NCBI RefSeq assembly: GCF_050278625.1
Contig: NZ_JBNNTI010000001.1
Coordinates: 124,001 to 188,000 of the forward strand
DNA length: 64,000 bases
Origin: Viridibacillus sp050278625
Lineage (GTDB): Bacteria; Bacillota; Bacilli; Bacillales_A; Planococcaceae
Reading direction: 5' to 3'
Shown here: positions 1-7,736 of the stretch, piece after piece
How the letters are laid out: every line of letters starts with the position of its first letter
Position numbering within the stretch: the stretch's first letter is position 1
Program-made: the position numbers and the translations under genes
The notes under the pieces: generated by a model
Told to the model about the DNA's origin: nothing
The model's database searches: none
The model's input: only the letters and a program-made list of their open reading frames with translations

Positions 1-74
1 GTTCCTTTTATTATTCCTTTAAAGCCCATGTACTTCAATTAATCCTTATTCTAAGACTTTACTTTCTACTCCAT

Positions 75-611
75 TCAATCCATAGCACCTATAATTTGCT
101 GGATTATTTTCATACTCTCAAAATCTTTTGATCTAAGTTTTCGTCCTGTTCCTAGTTCATAAGTTTTCTTTTCTTCAAGTAATTGATGGGGATTTAATAC
201 ACAAACTGATACACCTTGTAGATTATAAAATTGTGTAGATAAAGCATCCGACCTCCATACCCATTCCGGGAAGCCATTTGCTATAATGCTCCCCTCTTCC
301 GACCTTTTTACGAATACTATGCTCACATCCACATCGTTTTTAAGGAAATCAGTTTGATACTCACTAACTGGGATTATCTGAAAACCAGCACATACAAGTG
401 CCTGTTCTAATGGTTCCCGATATTGTATCCAAGAAACAAAATCAACATCAGAATGGGTGCGAGTAATCCTTCCAAGTAAAAAATCTATTGCCCACCCTCC
501 TCGTAACCATAAAACATTATTAAGGGATAAACTAATTCCATTTATCTCGTAAATTATTTTTAATTGGGATTGTGTCTTTTCAAATTCTTTACCAACGTTT
601 TTATTATCCAT
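75..611 (-). CDS. Nucleotidyltransferase-fold protein, LinA / ANT(2'')-like
   Basis: A cytoplasmic protein of about 178 residues with a nucleotidyltransferase signature: GGWAID at about residues 38-43, followed by a DVD metal-binding pair at about 55-57. This layout is that of the aminoglycoside-2''-adenylyltransferase / lincosamide nucleotidyltransferase family, which transfers AMP from ATP to a small-molecule hydroxyl. The substrate cannot be read from the sequence, and many chromosomal members have no shown resistance role. The frame is open upstream to a TTG at 638, but I prefer the ATG at 611, which has AAAAGG upstream and gives a usual N-terminus. It stands alone at the window edge, with no visible operon partner. 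Family is fairly sure, function is not. Confidence 0.7.
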   Translation of the reverse strand: MDNKNVGKEFEKTQSQLKIIYEINGISLSLNNVLWLRGGWAIDFLLGRITRTHSDVDFVSWIQYREPLEQALVCAGFQIIPVSEYQTDFLKNDVDVSIVFVKRSEEGSIIANGFPEWVWRSDALSTQFYNLQGVSVCVLNPHQLLEEKKTYELGTGRKLRSKDFESMKIIQQIIGAMD

Positions 612-764
612 CTTTGCCCACATCCTTTTATTTTTCAATAATGCATTCTTGCATCATATTTAACGGCTTATGCAATTATATGGTTTATCATTGTTGTCTA
701 TGTATTAAACACTATTAGTATGAAAGCCACATTCACCATTCACCAATCAACAACCGTTATAAAA

Positions 765-801
765 AGAGCAAGTCACTAGCATTACTCGACTGACTTGCTC
801 T
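765..801 (-). terminator. Rho-independent terminator-like hairpin
   Basis: An 11-bp perfect stem (AGAGCAAGTCA / TGACTTGCTCT) is followed on the minus strand by a TTTTT tract. It lies beyond repeat copy A, on the side toward which ypdA is transcribed, so it may be the original ypdA terminator or belong to lost DNA. Confidence 0.6.
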
Positions 802-852
802 TCTCTATAGGAATTTTTGTATTTTACATTTTCCACACTAAATTGAAGGATT

Positions 853-964
853 ATTATTCCGGAAAATATTAGGTGTCACTCGTTCGTCGTATTATCGTTG
901 GAAAGCAAACGATAATGCACCAGGATCTTCGTGACCAACAAATTGGCGACTTGTGTAAGTTACA
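853..964 (+). pseudogene. IS3-family transposase (OrfB N-terminus) fragment
   Basis: The plus-strand frame reads ILGVTRSSYYRWKAND before a stop. This resembles the helix near the start of IS3-family OrfB proteins (consensus like LxVSRSGYYxW). A frame change then continues with RDQQIGDLCKL. The fragment has no start, no catalytic DDE residues and no inverted repeats, and it ends where repeat copy A begins. The match is by eye over a short stretch, so the identification is tentative. Confidence 0.4.
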
Positions 965-967
965 CAT

Positions 968-1180
968 GGAAAGAATGAAAAACTCAGAAAAACGATAAAA
1001 CTAGTTGATTGGAGTGCAGGCGGCGACTCCTTGGGGAACTAGCGAACATCTTGAGACCCCGCAGGAGTGTTAGTGACGAGGAGGCTCAAGGTTCGTCCCC
1101 AGGAAAGCGTCTACCGGAAAGGAAATTAACGGCATCGAAGAAAAACCATGGCAGAAACGATTAATCGTTTTCGCCATGGC
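968..1180 (+). repeat. Dispersed structured repeat, copy A
   Basis: About 213 bp that recur inverted at 26490-26703 with roughly 18 differences counted by eye (about 90% identity). Within it, GGGGA (1033-1037) can pair with TCCCC (1096-1100), CGAAC (1043-1047) with GTTCG (1091-1095), and TTGAG (1051-1055) with CTCAA (1085-1089), giving one long arm. It ends in a palindromic hairpin at 1146-1179 followed on the minus strand by TTTTTCTT. No open frame spans it. Similar G+C-rich sequences occur in many Bacillaceae genomes as I recall, but I cannot name a formal family. Confidence 0.85.
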
Positions 1181-1228
1181 TAAATTCATTTTATGAGTTG
1201 CCCTCCTGCTAGTAAGACAGCTTTATTC

Positions 1229-2188
1229 TTAATTCTCTTGAATATAGCTCGCAATTAGACCACCGTGGAAACGGCCGTTTTCGATAAAGATTTCATTAGC
1301 ATTATTTCCTGCAGCGATAACACCAGCTATAAATAGACCTTGCACATTAGTTTCCATTGTTTCTGGATTGTAAGTTGGACGGCCTGTTTCACTGTCAACT
1401 GTAACTCCCATCGCACGGATGAAATCATGATCCGGATGATAACCTGTCATAGCAAAGACAAAATCGTTTTTCACAGCAAACTCTTCGCCATCTTTTGTTA
1501 AGATAACTTCATTTTTTTTGATAGCAATAACACTTGTCTCAAACATCATTTCTACTTCACCACTACGGACAAGGGCATCGAAGTCTGGCAATACCCACGG
1601 CTTGATACTTGAGGAATATTCTGCGCCTCGGTAAACAACTGTTACTCGAGCACCTGCTTTATGAAGAGCTAACGCTGCATCAACTGAAGAGTTTTTCCCG
1701 CCAACTACTAATACATCTGTATCAAAATAGGGGTGAGCTTCCTTAAAATAGTGATGGACTTTAGGTAGTTCTTCTCCTTCTATTCCCATGTAATTTGGAT
1801 GGTCATAATAACCTGTGGCAATAACGACATATGGAGTTACATAATCGTCTTTATCTGTTTTGACTTCGAATGTTCCGTTAGTTGGTGTTACATTAAGAAC
1901 AGTTTCAAAGCGATTAATTTGAATGTTTTTACGTTTTACCACTTCTCGGTAATATACTAAAGCCTGATTTCGTTTCGGTTTAGGCTGTTCAATGATAAAT
2001 GGTACATCTCCAATGGCTAATTTTTCACTTGAACTAAAAAACGTTTGATGTGTTGGATAATTGTAAATGGCATTTACAATATTACCTTTTTCAATAACGA
2101 TAGGTTGTAACCCAATCTCTTGTAATGAAATCGCTGCTGCTAAGCCACAAGGGCCTCCTCCTACGATAATTGCATCAGTTTGACGCAT
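1229..2188 (-). CDS. ypdA: YpdA-family FAD/NADPH bacillithiol-disulfide reductase
   Basis: A flavoprotein disulfide reductase of 319 residues, the usual YpdA length, which reduces oxidised bacillithiol (BSSB) with NADPH in the cytoplasm. The N-terminal FAD-binding loop is GGGPCG at residues 10-15. The cysteine at position 14 in this loop corresponds to the Cys14 reported to matter in Staphylococcus YpdA. A second Rossmann loop, VVGGKNSSVDAA, lies at about 161-172 for NADPH, and an ATGYYD motif at about 124-129. It lacks a CxxC redox pair, which separates it from thioredoxin reductase. An AGGAG-type site precedes the ATG. It is monocistronic, with a hairpin upstream (2213-2237) and repeat copy A just past its stop. 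Confidence 0.93.
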   Translation of the reverse strand: MRQTDAIIVGGGPCGLAAAISLQEIGLQPIVIEKGNIVNAIYNYPTHQTFFSSSEKLAIGDVPFIIEQPKPKRNQALVYYREVVKRKNIQINRFETVLNVTPTNGTFEVKTDKDDYVTPYVVIATGYYDHPNYMGIEGEELPKVHHYFKEAHPYFDTDVLVVGGKNSSVDAALALHKAGARVTVVYRGAEYSSSIKPWVLPDFDALVRSGEVEMMFETSVIAIKKNEVILTKDGEEFAVKNDFVFAMTGYHPDHDFIRAMGVTVDSETGRPTYNPETMETNVQGLFIAGVIAAGNNANEIFIENGRFHGGLIASYIQEN

Positions 2189-2212
2189 GAACCTTCACTC
2201 CTCATAAAATAA

Positions 2213-2237
2213 ACATCTCCTATAGACAAGGAGATGT
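2213..2237 (-). other. Hairpin just upstream of ypdA
   Basis: A perfect 8-bp stem (ACATCTCC / GGAGATGT) with a 9-nt loop lies about 25 nt upstream of the ypdA start codon. On the minus strand it is followed by TTATTTTA, so it could be a weak terminator for upstream transcripts or a leader structure of ypdA. Confidence 0.4.
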
Positions 2238-2322
2238 GACACTTTATACTCTTTTAATATCATATTATACGCTCATCCATTAAATATTTCTTGGTTATTG
2301 AACTTTTTTTCAGCAAAAAATA

Positions 2323-2353
2323 GAGCTGCTCTACAAATACGTAGAATCAGCTC
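2323..2353 (-). terminator. Terminator after the 48-residue membrane protein gene
   Basis: The stem GAGCTG / CAGCTC plus an inner TCTAC / GTAGA helix is followed on the minus strand by TATTTTTTG. It sits about 100 bp past the stop of the small gene at 2451-2597 and supports that gene being a real transcript. Confidence 0.72.
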
Positions 2354-2450
2354 AGTTTTAATTTTGGTATTTCGAGAGCGAAGATTTAACAATAACCACC
2401 ATTACTTGAAGTAAGAAAATGCGTATCCATTTGTTTTAGGAAGCAAACAG

Positions 2451-2597
2451 TTAATGAAACCATTCAAATACTAGTGCAATTAAATAAAGCGGTATTCCGT
2501 TAATCAACATACCCGTAACAGCGTAACAAATGCTTGTGAAAATAAACTTAAAGAAATCATAGATAGCCCCAGCTAAGTCATCAAAAAATCTTAACAT
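2451..2597 (-). CDS. Small membrane protein, 48 residues
   Basis: I do not recognise this protein. The frame starts MLRFFDDLAGAIYDFFKF and ends LVFEWFH, and is hydrophobic and aromatic with one or two probable membrane passes (about residues 9-28 and 30-45). The start is well supported: AAGGAGG lies six bases before the ATG, the strongest ribosome binding site in this part of the window. A terminator follows at 2323-2353, so it has all the marks of an independent small gene. It lies between ypdA and an acetyltransferase gene, both on the same strand, about 65 bp from the latter's stop. It could be a membrane-active peptide, a small regulator of a membrane complex, or a hydrophobic toxin. Nothing in the sequence decides between these. 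Confidence 0.68.
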   Translation of the reverse strand: MLRFFDDLAGAIYDFFKFIFTSICYAVTGMLINGIPLYLIALVFEWFH

Positions 2598-2662
2598 CTA
2601 CAGCCTCCTTATTTAAAATCTGTCTAATTGTAAATTAAATATTAAATATATACAGTTCCTTC

Positions 2663-3127
2663 TTAACTATAAATTTCTTTGTACATATTAATACCAGCGA
2701 CTTCAAAACCTAGTGTTTCATATAATTTGATTGCTTTATAGTTAGTACCAAAAACATGCAGCTTAAAATACAAAATCTCCTTCATCTTTAAATATCCCTC
2801 AATTTCCTTCATTACTTTTTTGCCAACTCCCTTTGATCTACATTCATCAAATAAATAAATTTCATACAAAAATGCACTCTTTTTAGTATCATCGACCTTC
2901 AGCCAAACATATCCACAAATATGCCCATCTTCGATAATATTAAAAAACTCATGTAGTTCAGTTTGAAACCCTTTCGGTAAAAAACCTTGTAATTGCTTTC
3001 TTGCTTGAACATCTGCTGGCTCTGTTACTTCAAAAATATGTTGTGCTAGTGTTTCCGCATATCGCTTTTCTTTTTCTTCAATGTACTTGTAAAACTCTAA
3101 TTCATTCATTTTAACTAAATAGTTCAT
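2663..3127 (-). CDS. GNAT-family N-acetyltransferase
   Basis: A GNAT-fold acetyltransferase of 154 residues that would transfer acetyl from acetyl-CoA to an amine. The acetyl-CoA loop is visible as RSKGVGKKVM at about residues 96-105 (Q/RxxGxG/A type), followed by the usual C-terminal block FGTNYKAIKLYETLGFE with the conserved Asn and Tyr. The N-terminal 60 residues are polar and not diagnostic. AGGTGA eight bases before the ATG fixes the start. The substrate cannot be inferred. The neighbours are the 48-residue membrane protein gene downstream and ypbE upstream, with about 460 bp of non-coding DNA in between, so it is probably monocistronic. Confidence 0.85.
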   Translation of the reverse strand: MNYLVKMNELEFYKYIEEKEKRYAETLAQHIFEVTEPADVQARKQLQGFLPKGFQTELHEFFNIIEDGHICGYVWLKVDDTKKSAFLYEIYLFDECRSKGVGKKVMKEIEGYLKMKEILYFKLHVFGTNYKAIKLYETLGFEVAGINMYKEIYS

Positions 3128-3427
3128 TTTATTATCACCTAACCTGACAAATTAGTTATTTGAATAAACACACTTATATTAATTGATTCGACATGATACC
3201 CAATATACCTGCCTTAATAAAACTTGGAATATAAAGGATAATTTATATGAATAAACATAATCATGAGAAACCATATAATCTAGTGCTTTATCATTTCAAG
3301 CCCCATCTGGAGTTTTATCTGAACGAGAATCCATTTGCCGTGACTAATGCCACGAAACTTTGAAGAACCACAATGTTTTAATTAAATACCACATAGTTTT
3401 TTAACACAGAATTGGACAAAATAAAGA
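3128..3427. other. Non-coding stretch, nothing recognised
   Basis: About 300 bp of A+T-rich DNA with stops in all frames. Apart from the hairpin at its right end I see no structure or coding remnant. Confidence 0.5.
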
Positions 3428-3459
3428 AGCAGACGATGACAACCATGTCACTGTCTGCT
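3428..3459 (-). terminator. Terminator downstream of ypbE
   Basis: AGCAGAC / GTCTGCT, extended by an inner ATGACA / TGTCAC helix, is followed on the minus strand by TTCTTTATTTTG. It lies about 130 bp past the ypbE stop and probably ends the ypbB-recQ-ypbE transcript. Confidence 0.65.
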
Positions 3460-3590
3460 AAAAACTTCATACTAAATGTTAGTGAATAATGAAACAACCT
3501 CAATGTTAGGGAATAAAGTACTAGATATTCCTTAGAGGCATTCACATTACCAAGTCATTTCCAGAAATCTAACTAGAATAATGTCAATCG

Positions 3591-4259
3591 TTATTGAGGG
3601 ATCGCTAAGCTCGTTCCAACAACTACATTATCACTAGTCATGCCATTTGCTTGTTTAATCTTCGCTATACCATCTATACTGCCGTAATATTTCATGGCTA
3701 TCTTATAAAGTGTATCCCCTGTTTGGACAGTATGTAAACGGCCACTTGCTTGAGCTTGTTGATAGGCTTCTGCAGGTGAAGTTGGATTGGTTTCAGTAGT
3801 CGCTCCGTTATCTGGATTGGTTTCAGTAGAATCCTTAGGAGGTTCAACCACTGGATTATCAACTTTTTTAATAGATGTATTCTCTTTTTCTTTATTCACT
3901 TTCTTTTCTTCTTTAGCTTTCACTTTTTCCTTCTTGTCTTCCGTTTTTTCTTCAGCTTTTGCTTGTGTATTTACTTTTGTATTGGTTTCAAATTTCACAT
4001 GGTCTTTTTCTAATTCCGTTTCTTCATTACTACCCTTGTCATAGAAAAAACCTACATAAATAAGGATTGATATTGGAATCGATATAAAGATAACGGCTAA
4101 AATCGTTGGTAATGGATTAATACGTCGTTTCTTTTTACTATTACCATGAAGCTGACTACGGGTCATTCTTGAAGGGTTTTCGTTATTCTCAGAATCGAGC
4201 TTTAACTTAATGGTTTGACGATGCTCTTCTATTTTTTCACGATAATCCTTTTGAGCCAT
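3591..4259 (-). CDS. ypbE: Membrane-anchored LysM protein YpbE
   Basis: A protein of 222 residues with a polar, charged cytoplasmic N-terminus (1-48), one membrane segment at about 50-72, a long Lys/Glu- and Pro/Thr-rich linker (about 75-170) and a C-terminal LysM domain (about 175-221, beginning HTVQTGDTLYKIAMKYYG). LysM binds peptidoglycan N-acetylglucosamine, so the protein should tether the membrane to the wall on the outer face. Order and orientation match the recQ-ypbE arrangement of B. subtilis. It lies 74 bp after recQ on the same strand and is probably co-transcribed. GGAGG-like bases precede the ATG. The molecular role of YpbE is not known to me. Confidence 0.87.
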   Translation of the reverse strand: MAQKDYREKIEEHRQTIKLKLDSENNENPSRMTRSQLHGNSKKKRRINPLPTILAVIFISIPISILIYVGFFYDKGSNEETELEKDHVKFETNTKVNTQAKAEEKTEDKKEKVKAKEEKKVNKEKENTSIKKVDNPVVEPPKDSTETNPDNGATTETNPTSPAEAYQQAQASGRLHTVQTGDTLYKIAMKYYGSIDGIAKIKQANGMTSDNVVVGTSLAIPQ

Positions 4260-4333
4260 CTTAACCCCTCCTTTTTCATTAGTACTATTCTATATTATGA
4301 CGAAATACAACATAAAAGTAAATGTACGTTATG

Positions 4334-5779
4334 TTAAAGATTCGGTAATAAAGCAGCCAATCTCCCCTCCCAAGAAGCTATATTCTCCTTCATTTCCAAT
4401 TGTTTTCTTCCCTTCAAAATTACACCAACATCTAAACCGCAAAAATTGCAGCAATGAGCAGGTTTTTCTTTTAATGTTTGCCCAAAATAATGTAGTAGCT
4501 GCTCTCGAATACATTTCTTTGAAGTTATTAATTCTTTCATCTCATCTACTTGATGTACTTTACTAAAACGAATCGCAGTTAACTTTTGTTGCACTTCTTC
4601 TGGTGTTAAATTTTGCATCCAATAAGAGAGCACACGAAATCCAGTTTCACTTATTTGATTCATATCTAACATTACCGTGGGGCGTTCCCCTTGCTGCGTA
4701 TAGGCTAAAAATTGTTCAACATGGCGTTGCTGAGGCAAATCTTCTGTGACGATAAACTTCGTCATATCCTCATCATTTGGAGCATAGAGCAATATTGAGA
4801 GAGCTTCCTGTCCATCACGTCCCGCACGTCCAACCTCTTGCATATAGTTAGCTACAGTAGAAGGGATATGATCGTGAATGATTTGACGAACGTCATCTTT
4901 ATGAACCCCCATACCAAAAGCATTTGTTGCACAAATCCACTCTAAATGCCCTGTCAAAAATTGCTGTTGGATAAATTGTCGATCTTCTGCCTCCATCCCT
5001 GCATGATAAGCAGCTGCACGAAAGCCATTAACTAAAAGTTGCTCTGCATAAATAGCCGTTTTTTTACGTGATTGTGTATATATAATACCTGGACCAGATG
5101 TTTTTAGAACATGCTCTAATATCCAGGGCATTTTTTCAGACGTATTTTCAAGTTGTACTACATCATAATGTAAATTCATACGGTCCACAGAATGAATATA
5201 TTCAAATGGCTCTTTCATATGCAAATAATTTTTCATATCTTTTACAACTTGCTCTGTTGCAGTAGCACTTAGTGCTAAAATAGGCGGACGTTTAGTATCA
5301 TCTAACCAGTCAGTAATTTTCAAATAATCAGGTCTAAAATCAAATCCCCATTGTGAAATACAATGCGCTTCATCCACTACAATTAGCCCAAACTGTATTT
5401 CACTAAATGCACCTTGTACATGTGGATTCATCAACATTTCAGGAGATGTAAAAATAAAACGATATCGCTGTAAATGTTGTAAAACATTTCGCTTCTCAGT
5501 CATTTGTAAAAATGAATTTAATGCGACAACACGCTTTTCACCAAATCGTTTTAATTGCTCTACTTGATCTTGCATCAATGACAACAATGGCGAAATAATT
5601 AAAATCGGTTTATTTAATATATAACCCGGTAATTGATAACAAAGTGACTTTCCCATGCCAGTAGGCAGTAAAGCAATTACATCTTGTTTGTTGATGACTG
5701 CTTCTATTACTTCTTTTTGACCAGGACGAAATGTTGAATAACCAAAATGTTGTTCTAATAGCCGCTCTATATTTGTCAT
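4334..5779 (-). CDS. recQ: RecQ-family ATP-dependent DNA helicase
   Basis: A 3'-5' superfamily 2 DNA helicase of 481 residues that unwinds branched DNA during repair and replication restart. Walker A is TGMGKS at about residues 40-45, the DEAH box VVDEAHCISQWG starts at about 134, and motif VI reads QEVGRAGRDGQ. Near the C-terminus a zinc-binding domain is visible with cysteines in CIREQLLHYFG and CCNFCG. There is no HRDC domain, so this is the short Bacillus RecS/YpbC type rather than the longer E. coli type. The start codon follows the ypbB stop after one base, so the two are translationally coupled. ypbE lies downstream. Confidence 0.94.
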   Translation of the reverse strand: MTNIERLLEQHFGYSTFRPGQKEVIEAVINKQDVIALLPTGMGKSLCYQLPGYILNKPILIISPLLSLMQDQVEQLKRFGEKRVVALNSFLQMTEKRNVLQHLQRYRFIFTSPEMLMNPHVQGAFSEIQFGLIVVDEAHCISQWGFDFRPDYLKITDWLDDTKRPPILALSATATEQVVKDMKNYLHMKEPFEYIHSVDRMNLHYDVVQLENTSEKMPWILEHVLKTSGPGIIYTQSRKKTAIYAEQLLVNGFRAAAYHAGMEAEDRQFIQQQFLTGHLEWICATNAFGMGVHKDDVRQIIHDHIPSTVANYMQEVGRAGRDGQEALSILLYAPNDEDMTKFIVTEDLPQQRHVEQFLAYTQQGERPTVMLDMNQISETGFRVLSYWMQNLTPEEVQQKLTAIRFSKVHQVDEMKELITSKKCIREQLLHYFGQTLKEKPAHCCNFCGLDVGVILKGRKQLEMKENIASWEGRLAALLPNL

Positions 5780-5780
5780 T

Positions 5781-6827
5781 TCACATTACTCCTTTCGCCG
5801 CAAGAATGAGCCTGATTTGAAAATAAGAAAGTTCAGGAACGACATCACGTAATACTTTTAACTTTTTACTATTTGCTTGTTTTACAGCATGTACAATGGT
5901 TTCTACATCTTGGGAGGCCACAAATTGGACAAGTGGAAACTGCGACATAGTCATCGCCATCTCTACGAAATGATCTTCAATCGTACTTTCTTTCAAACGG
6001 CGCATAGTAGCAATTTGTTCCAACGTAAAACCTTGTTGAAACAAATTCGCAGTTTTTTGAGATGACCCTGTTAAAAGTTGTTCAATACGAATTCCTTCAG
6101 CTAATTGAGTCAAATAGAGCTTCGGCTCTTCATATAAAGTATCTAGCCACATATGTAAAGCTTCTATATAAGCTAGTTGAATATCTAACAAAGAACGATT
6201 TTGTTCCCTAGCAAGCTGTTGCCAAGTCCATCCAGGTGTATTAAAGCCACTTAAACGATAGAGTAAAAGATTTAATGAAGAATCATCAACAGTCAACTTG
6301 TTAAGAGAATCTGAGATTTCATCGCGAATAGCCTGAAAAAATACATTTGATTTATAATTATTTTTCACTAAAAATTGTTTCACCCATAATTGAATATCTT
6401 CATTTTTTTGAATAGGGGCAAACGATTTTATTTCCTGTACTGAATAAGACAATGATTGTACTACTAGAGATAATCTTTTGAAAAAGATATGCTCATTCCC
6501 ACGATAATACCATCCATTAAAATACATAGGTTTACTATTTTCAAGTACTTCTAAACCCTTATTAGTTAAGATAAAATACTGCTCATCTCTATATGTAGCA
6601 TAGCCTAAGTCGATCAATTGCTCTACATGCTCCAAATATTTTTCCTTTGATAACTTAGGTGTTAAGCCGAAAAAAGAATGGAGATTAAAATTCCCTACAT
6701 CTTGAATTGTTTGTCCTGAACGTTTTCCTTTTAGCAAATGAAAACCTGCTGAAACGGAGCGTTCGTCTCCAAATTTATGAAAAATCTGTAGCAATATTTG
6801 TTGTATGTACAATGCGATTTCCCCCAT
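5781..6827 (-). CDS. ypbB: YpbB helix-turn-helix protein, partner of RecQ
   Basis: A cytoplasmic protein of 348 residues whose C-terminal part (about 250-300) holds a helix-turn-helix-like block, FQQGFTLEQIATMRRLKEST, of the HTH_40 type often found with RecQ helicases. The N-terminal two thirds is alpha-helical and unassigned. In Bacillales this gene almost always precedes recQ, and here the two are one base apart, so YpbB probably helps target or regulate the helicase. That role is inference. It is divergent from fer with a short shared intergenic region. No odd features. Confidence 0.85.
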   Translation of the reverse strand: MGEIALYIQQILLQIFHKFGDERSVSAGFHLLKGKRSGQTIQDVGNFNLHSFFGLTPKLSKEKYLEHVEQLIDLGYATYRDEQYFILTNKGLEVLENSKPMYFNGWYYRGNEHIFFKRLSLVVQSLSYSVQEIKSFAPIQKNEDIQLWVKQFLVKNNYKSNVFFQAIRDEISDSLNKLTVDDSSLNLLLYRLSGFNTPGWTWQQLAREQNRSLLDIQLAYIEALHMWLDTLYEEPKLYLTQLAEGIRIEQLLTGSSQKTANLFQQGFTLEQIATMRRLKESTIEDHFVEMAMTMSQFPLVQFVASQDVETIVHAVKQANSKKLKVLRDVVPELSYFQIRLILAAKGVM

Positions 6828-6843
6828 GAATAAGTAATTTTGG

Positions 6844-6872
6844 TTGAAATGTGTTGAAAAGCACTTTAGAAT
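6844..6872 (+). promoter_or_regulatory. Sigma-A promoter of fer
   Basis: TTGAAA (6844-6849), a 17-bp spacer and TAGAAT (6867-6872) lie about 45 bp before the fer start. The fer ribosome binding site is AAAGGAGAG, just before the ATG. Confidence 0.7.
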
Positions 6873-6917
6873 GAGAAAGAAGCTAAATAGGAGCGATTGT
6901 AAAAAGGAGAGAGAAAC

Positions 6918-7166
6918 ATGGCGAAATTTACCATTGTAGATAAAGATACATGTATTGCATGTGGTGCTTGCGGAGCTGCTGCACCAGATATTTATGATTA
7001 CGACGACGAGGGTATTGCCTTCGTTATTTTAGATGATAACATGGGAACAGAAGAAGTTCCAGATGATCTAATGGAAGATATGCAAGATGCTTTTGAAGGC
7101 TGTCCTACTGATTCAATTAAAGTAGCTGACGAGTCATTTGAAGGCGATGCATTGAAATACGAATAG
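6918..7166 (+). CDS. fer: Ferredoxin, single [4Fe-4S] cluster
   Basis: A small acidic electron carrier of 82 residues. Cluster ligands are Cys12, Cys15 and Cys18 in TCIACGACG and Cys62 in GCPTDS, the Bacillus-type single [4Fe-4S] pattern in which only one ligand lies in the second motif. The protein carries many Asp and Glu residues, as usual for docking to redox partners such as cytochrome P450 systems. It is monocistronic, with a recognisable promoter (6844-6872), a strong ribosome binding site and a strong terminator. Divergent ypbB-recQ lie beside it, as in B. subtilis. In B. subtilis, from memory, fmnP/ribU is the neighbour on the other side; here ribU is about 38 kb away. Confidence 0.96.
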   Translation: MAKFTIVDKDTCIACGACGAAAPDIYDYDDEGIAFVILDDNMGTEEVPDDLMEDMQDAFEGCPTDSIKVADESFEGDALKYE

Positions 7167-7180
7167 TATTAACAGGCGGA

Positions 7181-7214
7181 GGCTATTTTCACTTTTGTGA
7201 AAATAGCCTTTTTT
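7181..7214 (+). terminator. Terminator of fer
   Basis: A long perfect stem (GGCTATTTTCAC / GTGAAAATAGCC) is followed by TTTTTT. It starts 14 bp after the fer stop. Confidence 0.88.
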
Positions 7215-7736
7215 GTCGTAGCATATTCCGAACTACTTGTCCGTATATTAAGTAAATGGGCTGATACTTTGAAGAGCTTATTCAGAGGACTGATCAAATT
7301 TGCTCTATCAATCTTTTTTATCTTTGCAAATATTAAAATATTTTCAGAGACAGGTCCGAGAAATTTTTTTCTTATTGCTATTTTGTTAGGCCTGGTATCA
7401 GCTGAAATGCTAATAAATATTTTCCGTTTCGAATAGAGAAAAACTGCAGAATTGCTTGGGGGCACCGAAAAACTTACGGTTTTAAAATGAAATGTTCTTC
7501 AATAGTAAACACCGGCTCTTTCTGTTCAAAATCGAACAAAAAGTGCCGTTGTTTTTTTGTATTTCCCTTATTGTTCATTTAATAGCTTCAACATACGTTT
7601 CAAATTCACCGTAATATTGTTGTAGCTCCTTGCACTTGGCCAAATAACCTTGCCGTTTCTTGAAAAACTGCTTGCACTTCATGTTCGATTGATTTTATGG
7701 ACTTTTTCAGTGCCCTCGAATTGCTTCCGCAGTTTT
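7215..7736. other. Degenerate intergenic DNA with possible coding remnants
   Basis: No intact gene is convincing. A plus-strand hydrophobic frame (about 7200-7436) begins inside the fer terminator and has no ribosome binding site. On the minus strand, about 7575-7710 holds two overlapping frames that look like one helical protein split by a frameshift, ending KELQQYYGEFETYVEAIK. I cannot assign the parent gene. Confidence 0.3.

Noticed and set aside
7197..7436. 79-codon hydrophobic plus-strand frame after fer
   Set aside because: It begins with GTG inside the fer terminator stem, has no ribosome binding site, and the composition fits a decayed region rather than a gene.
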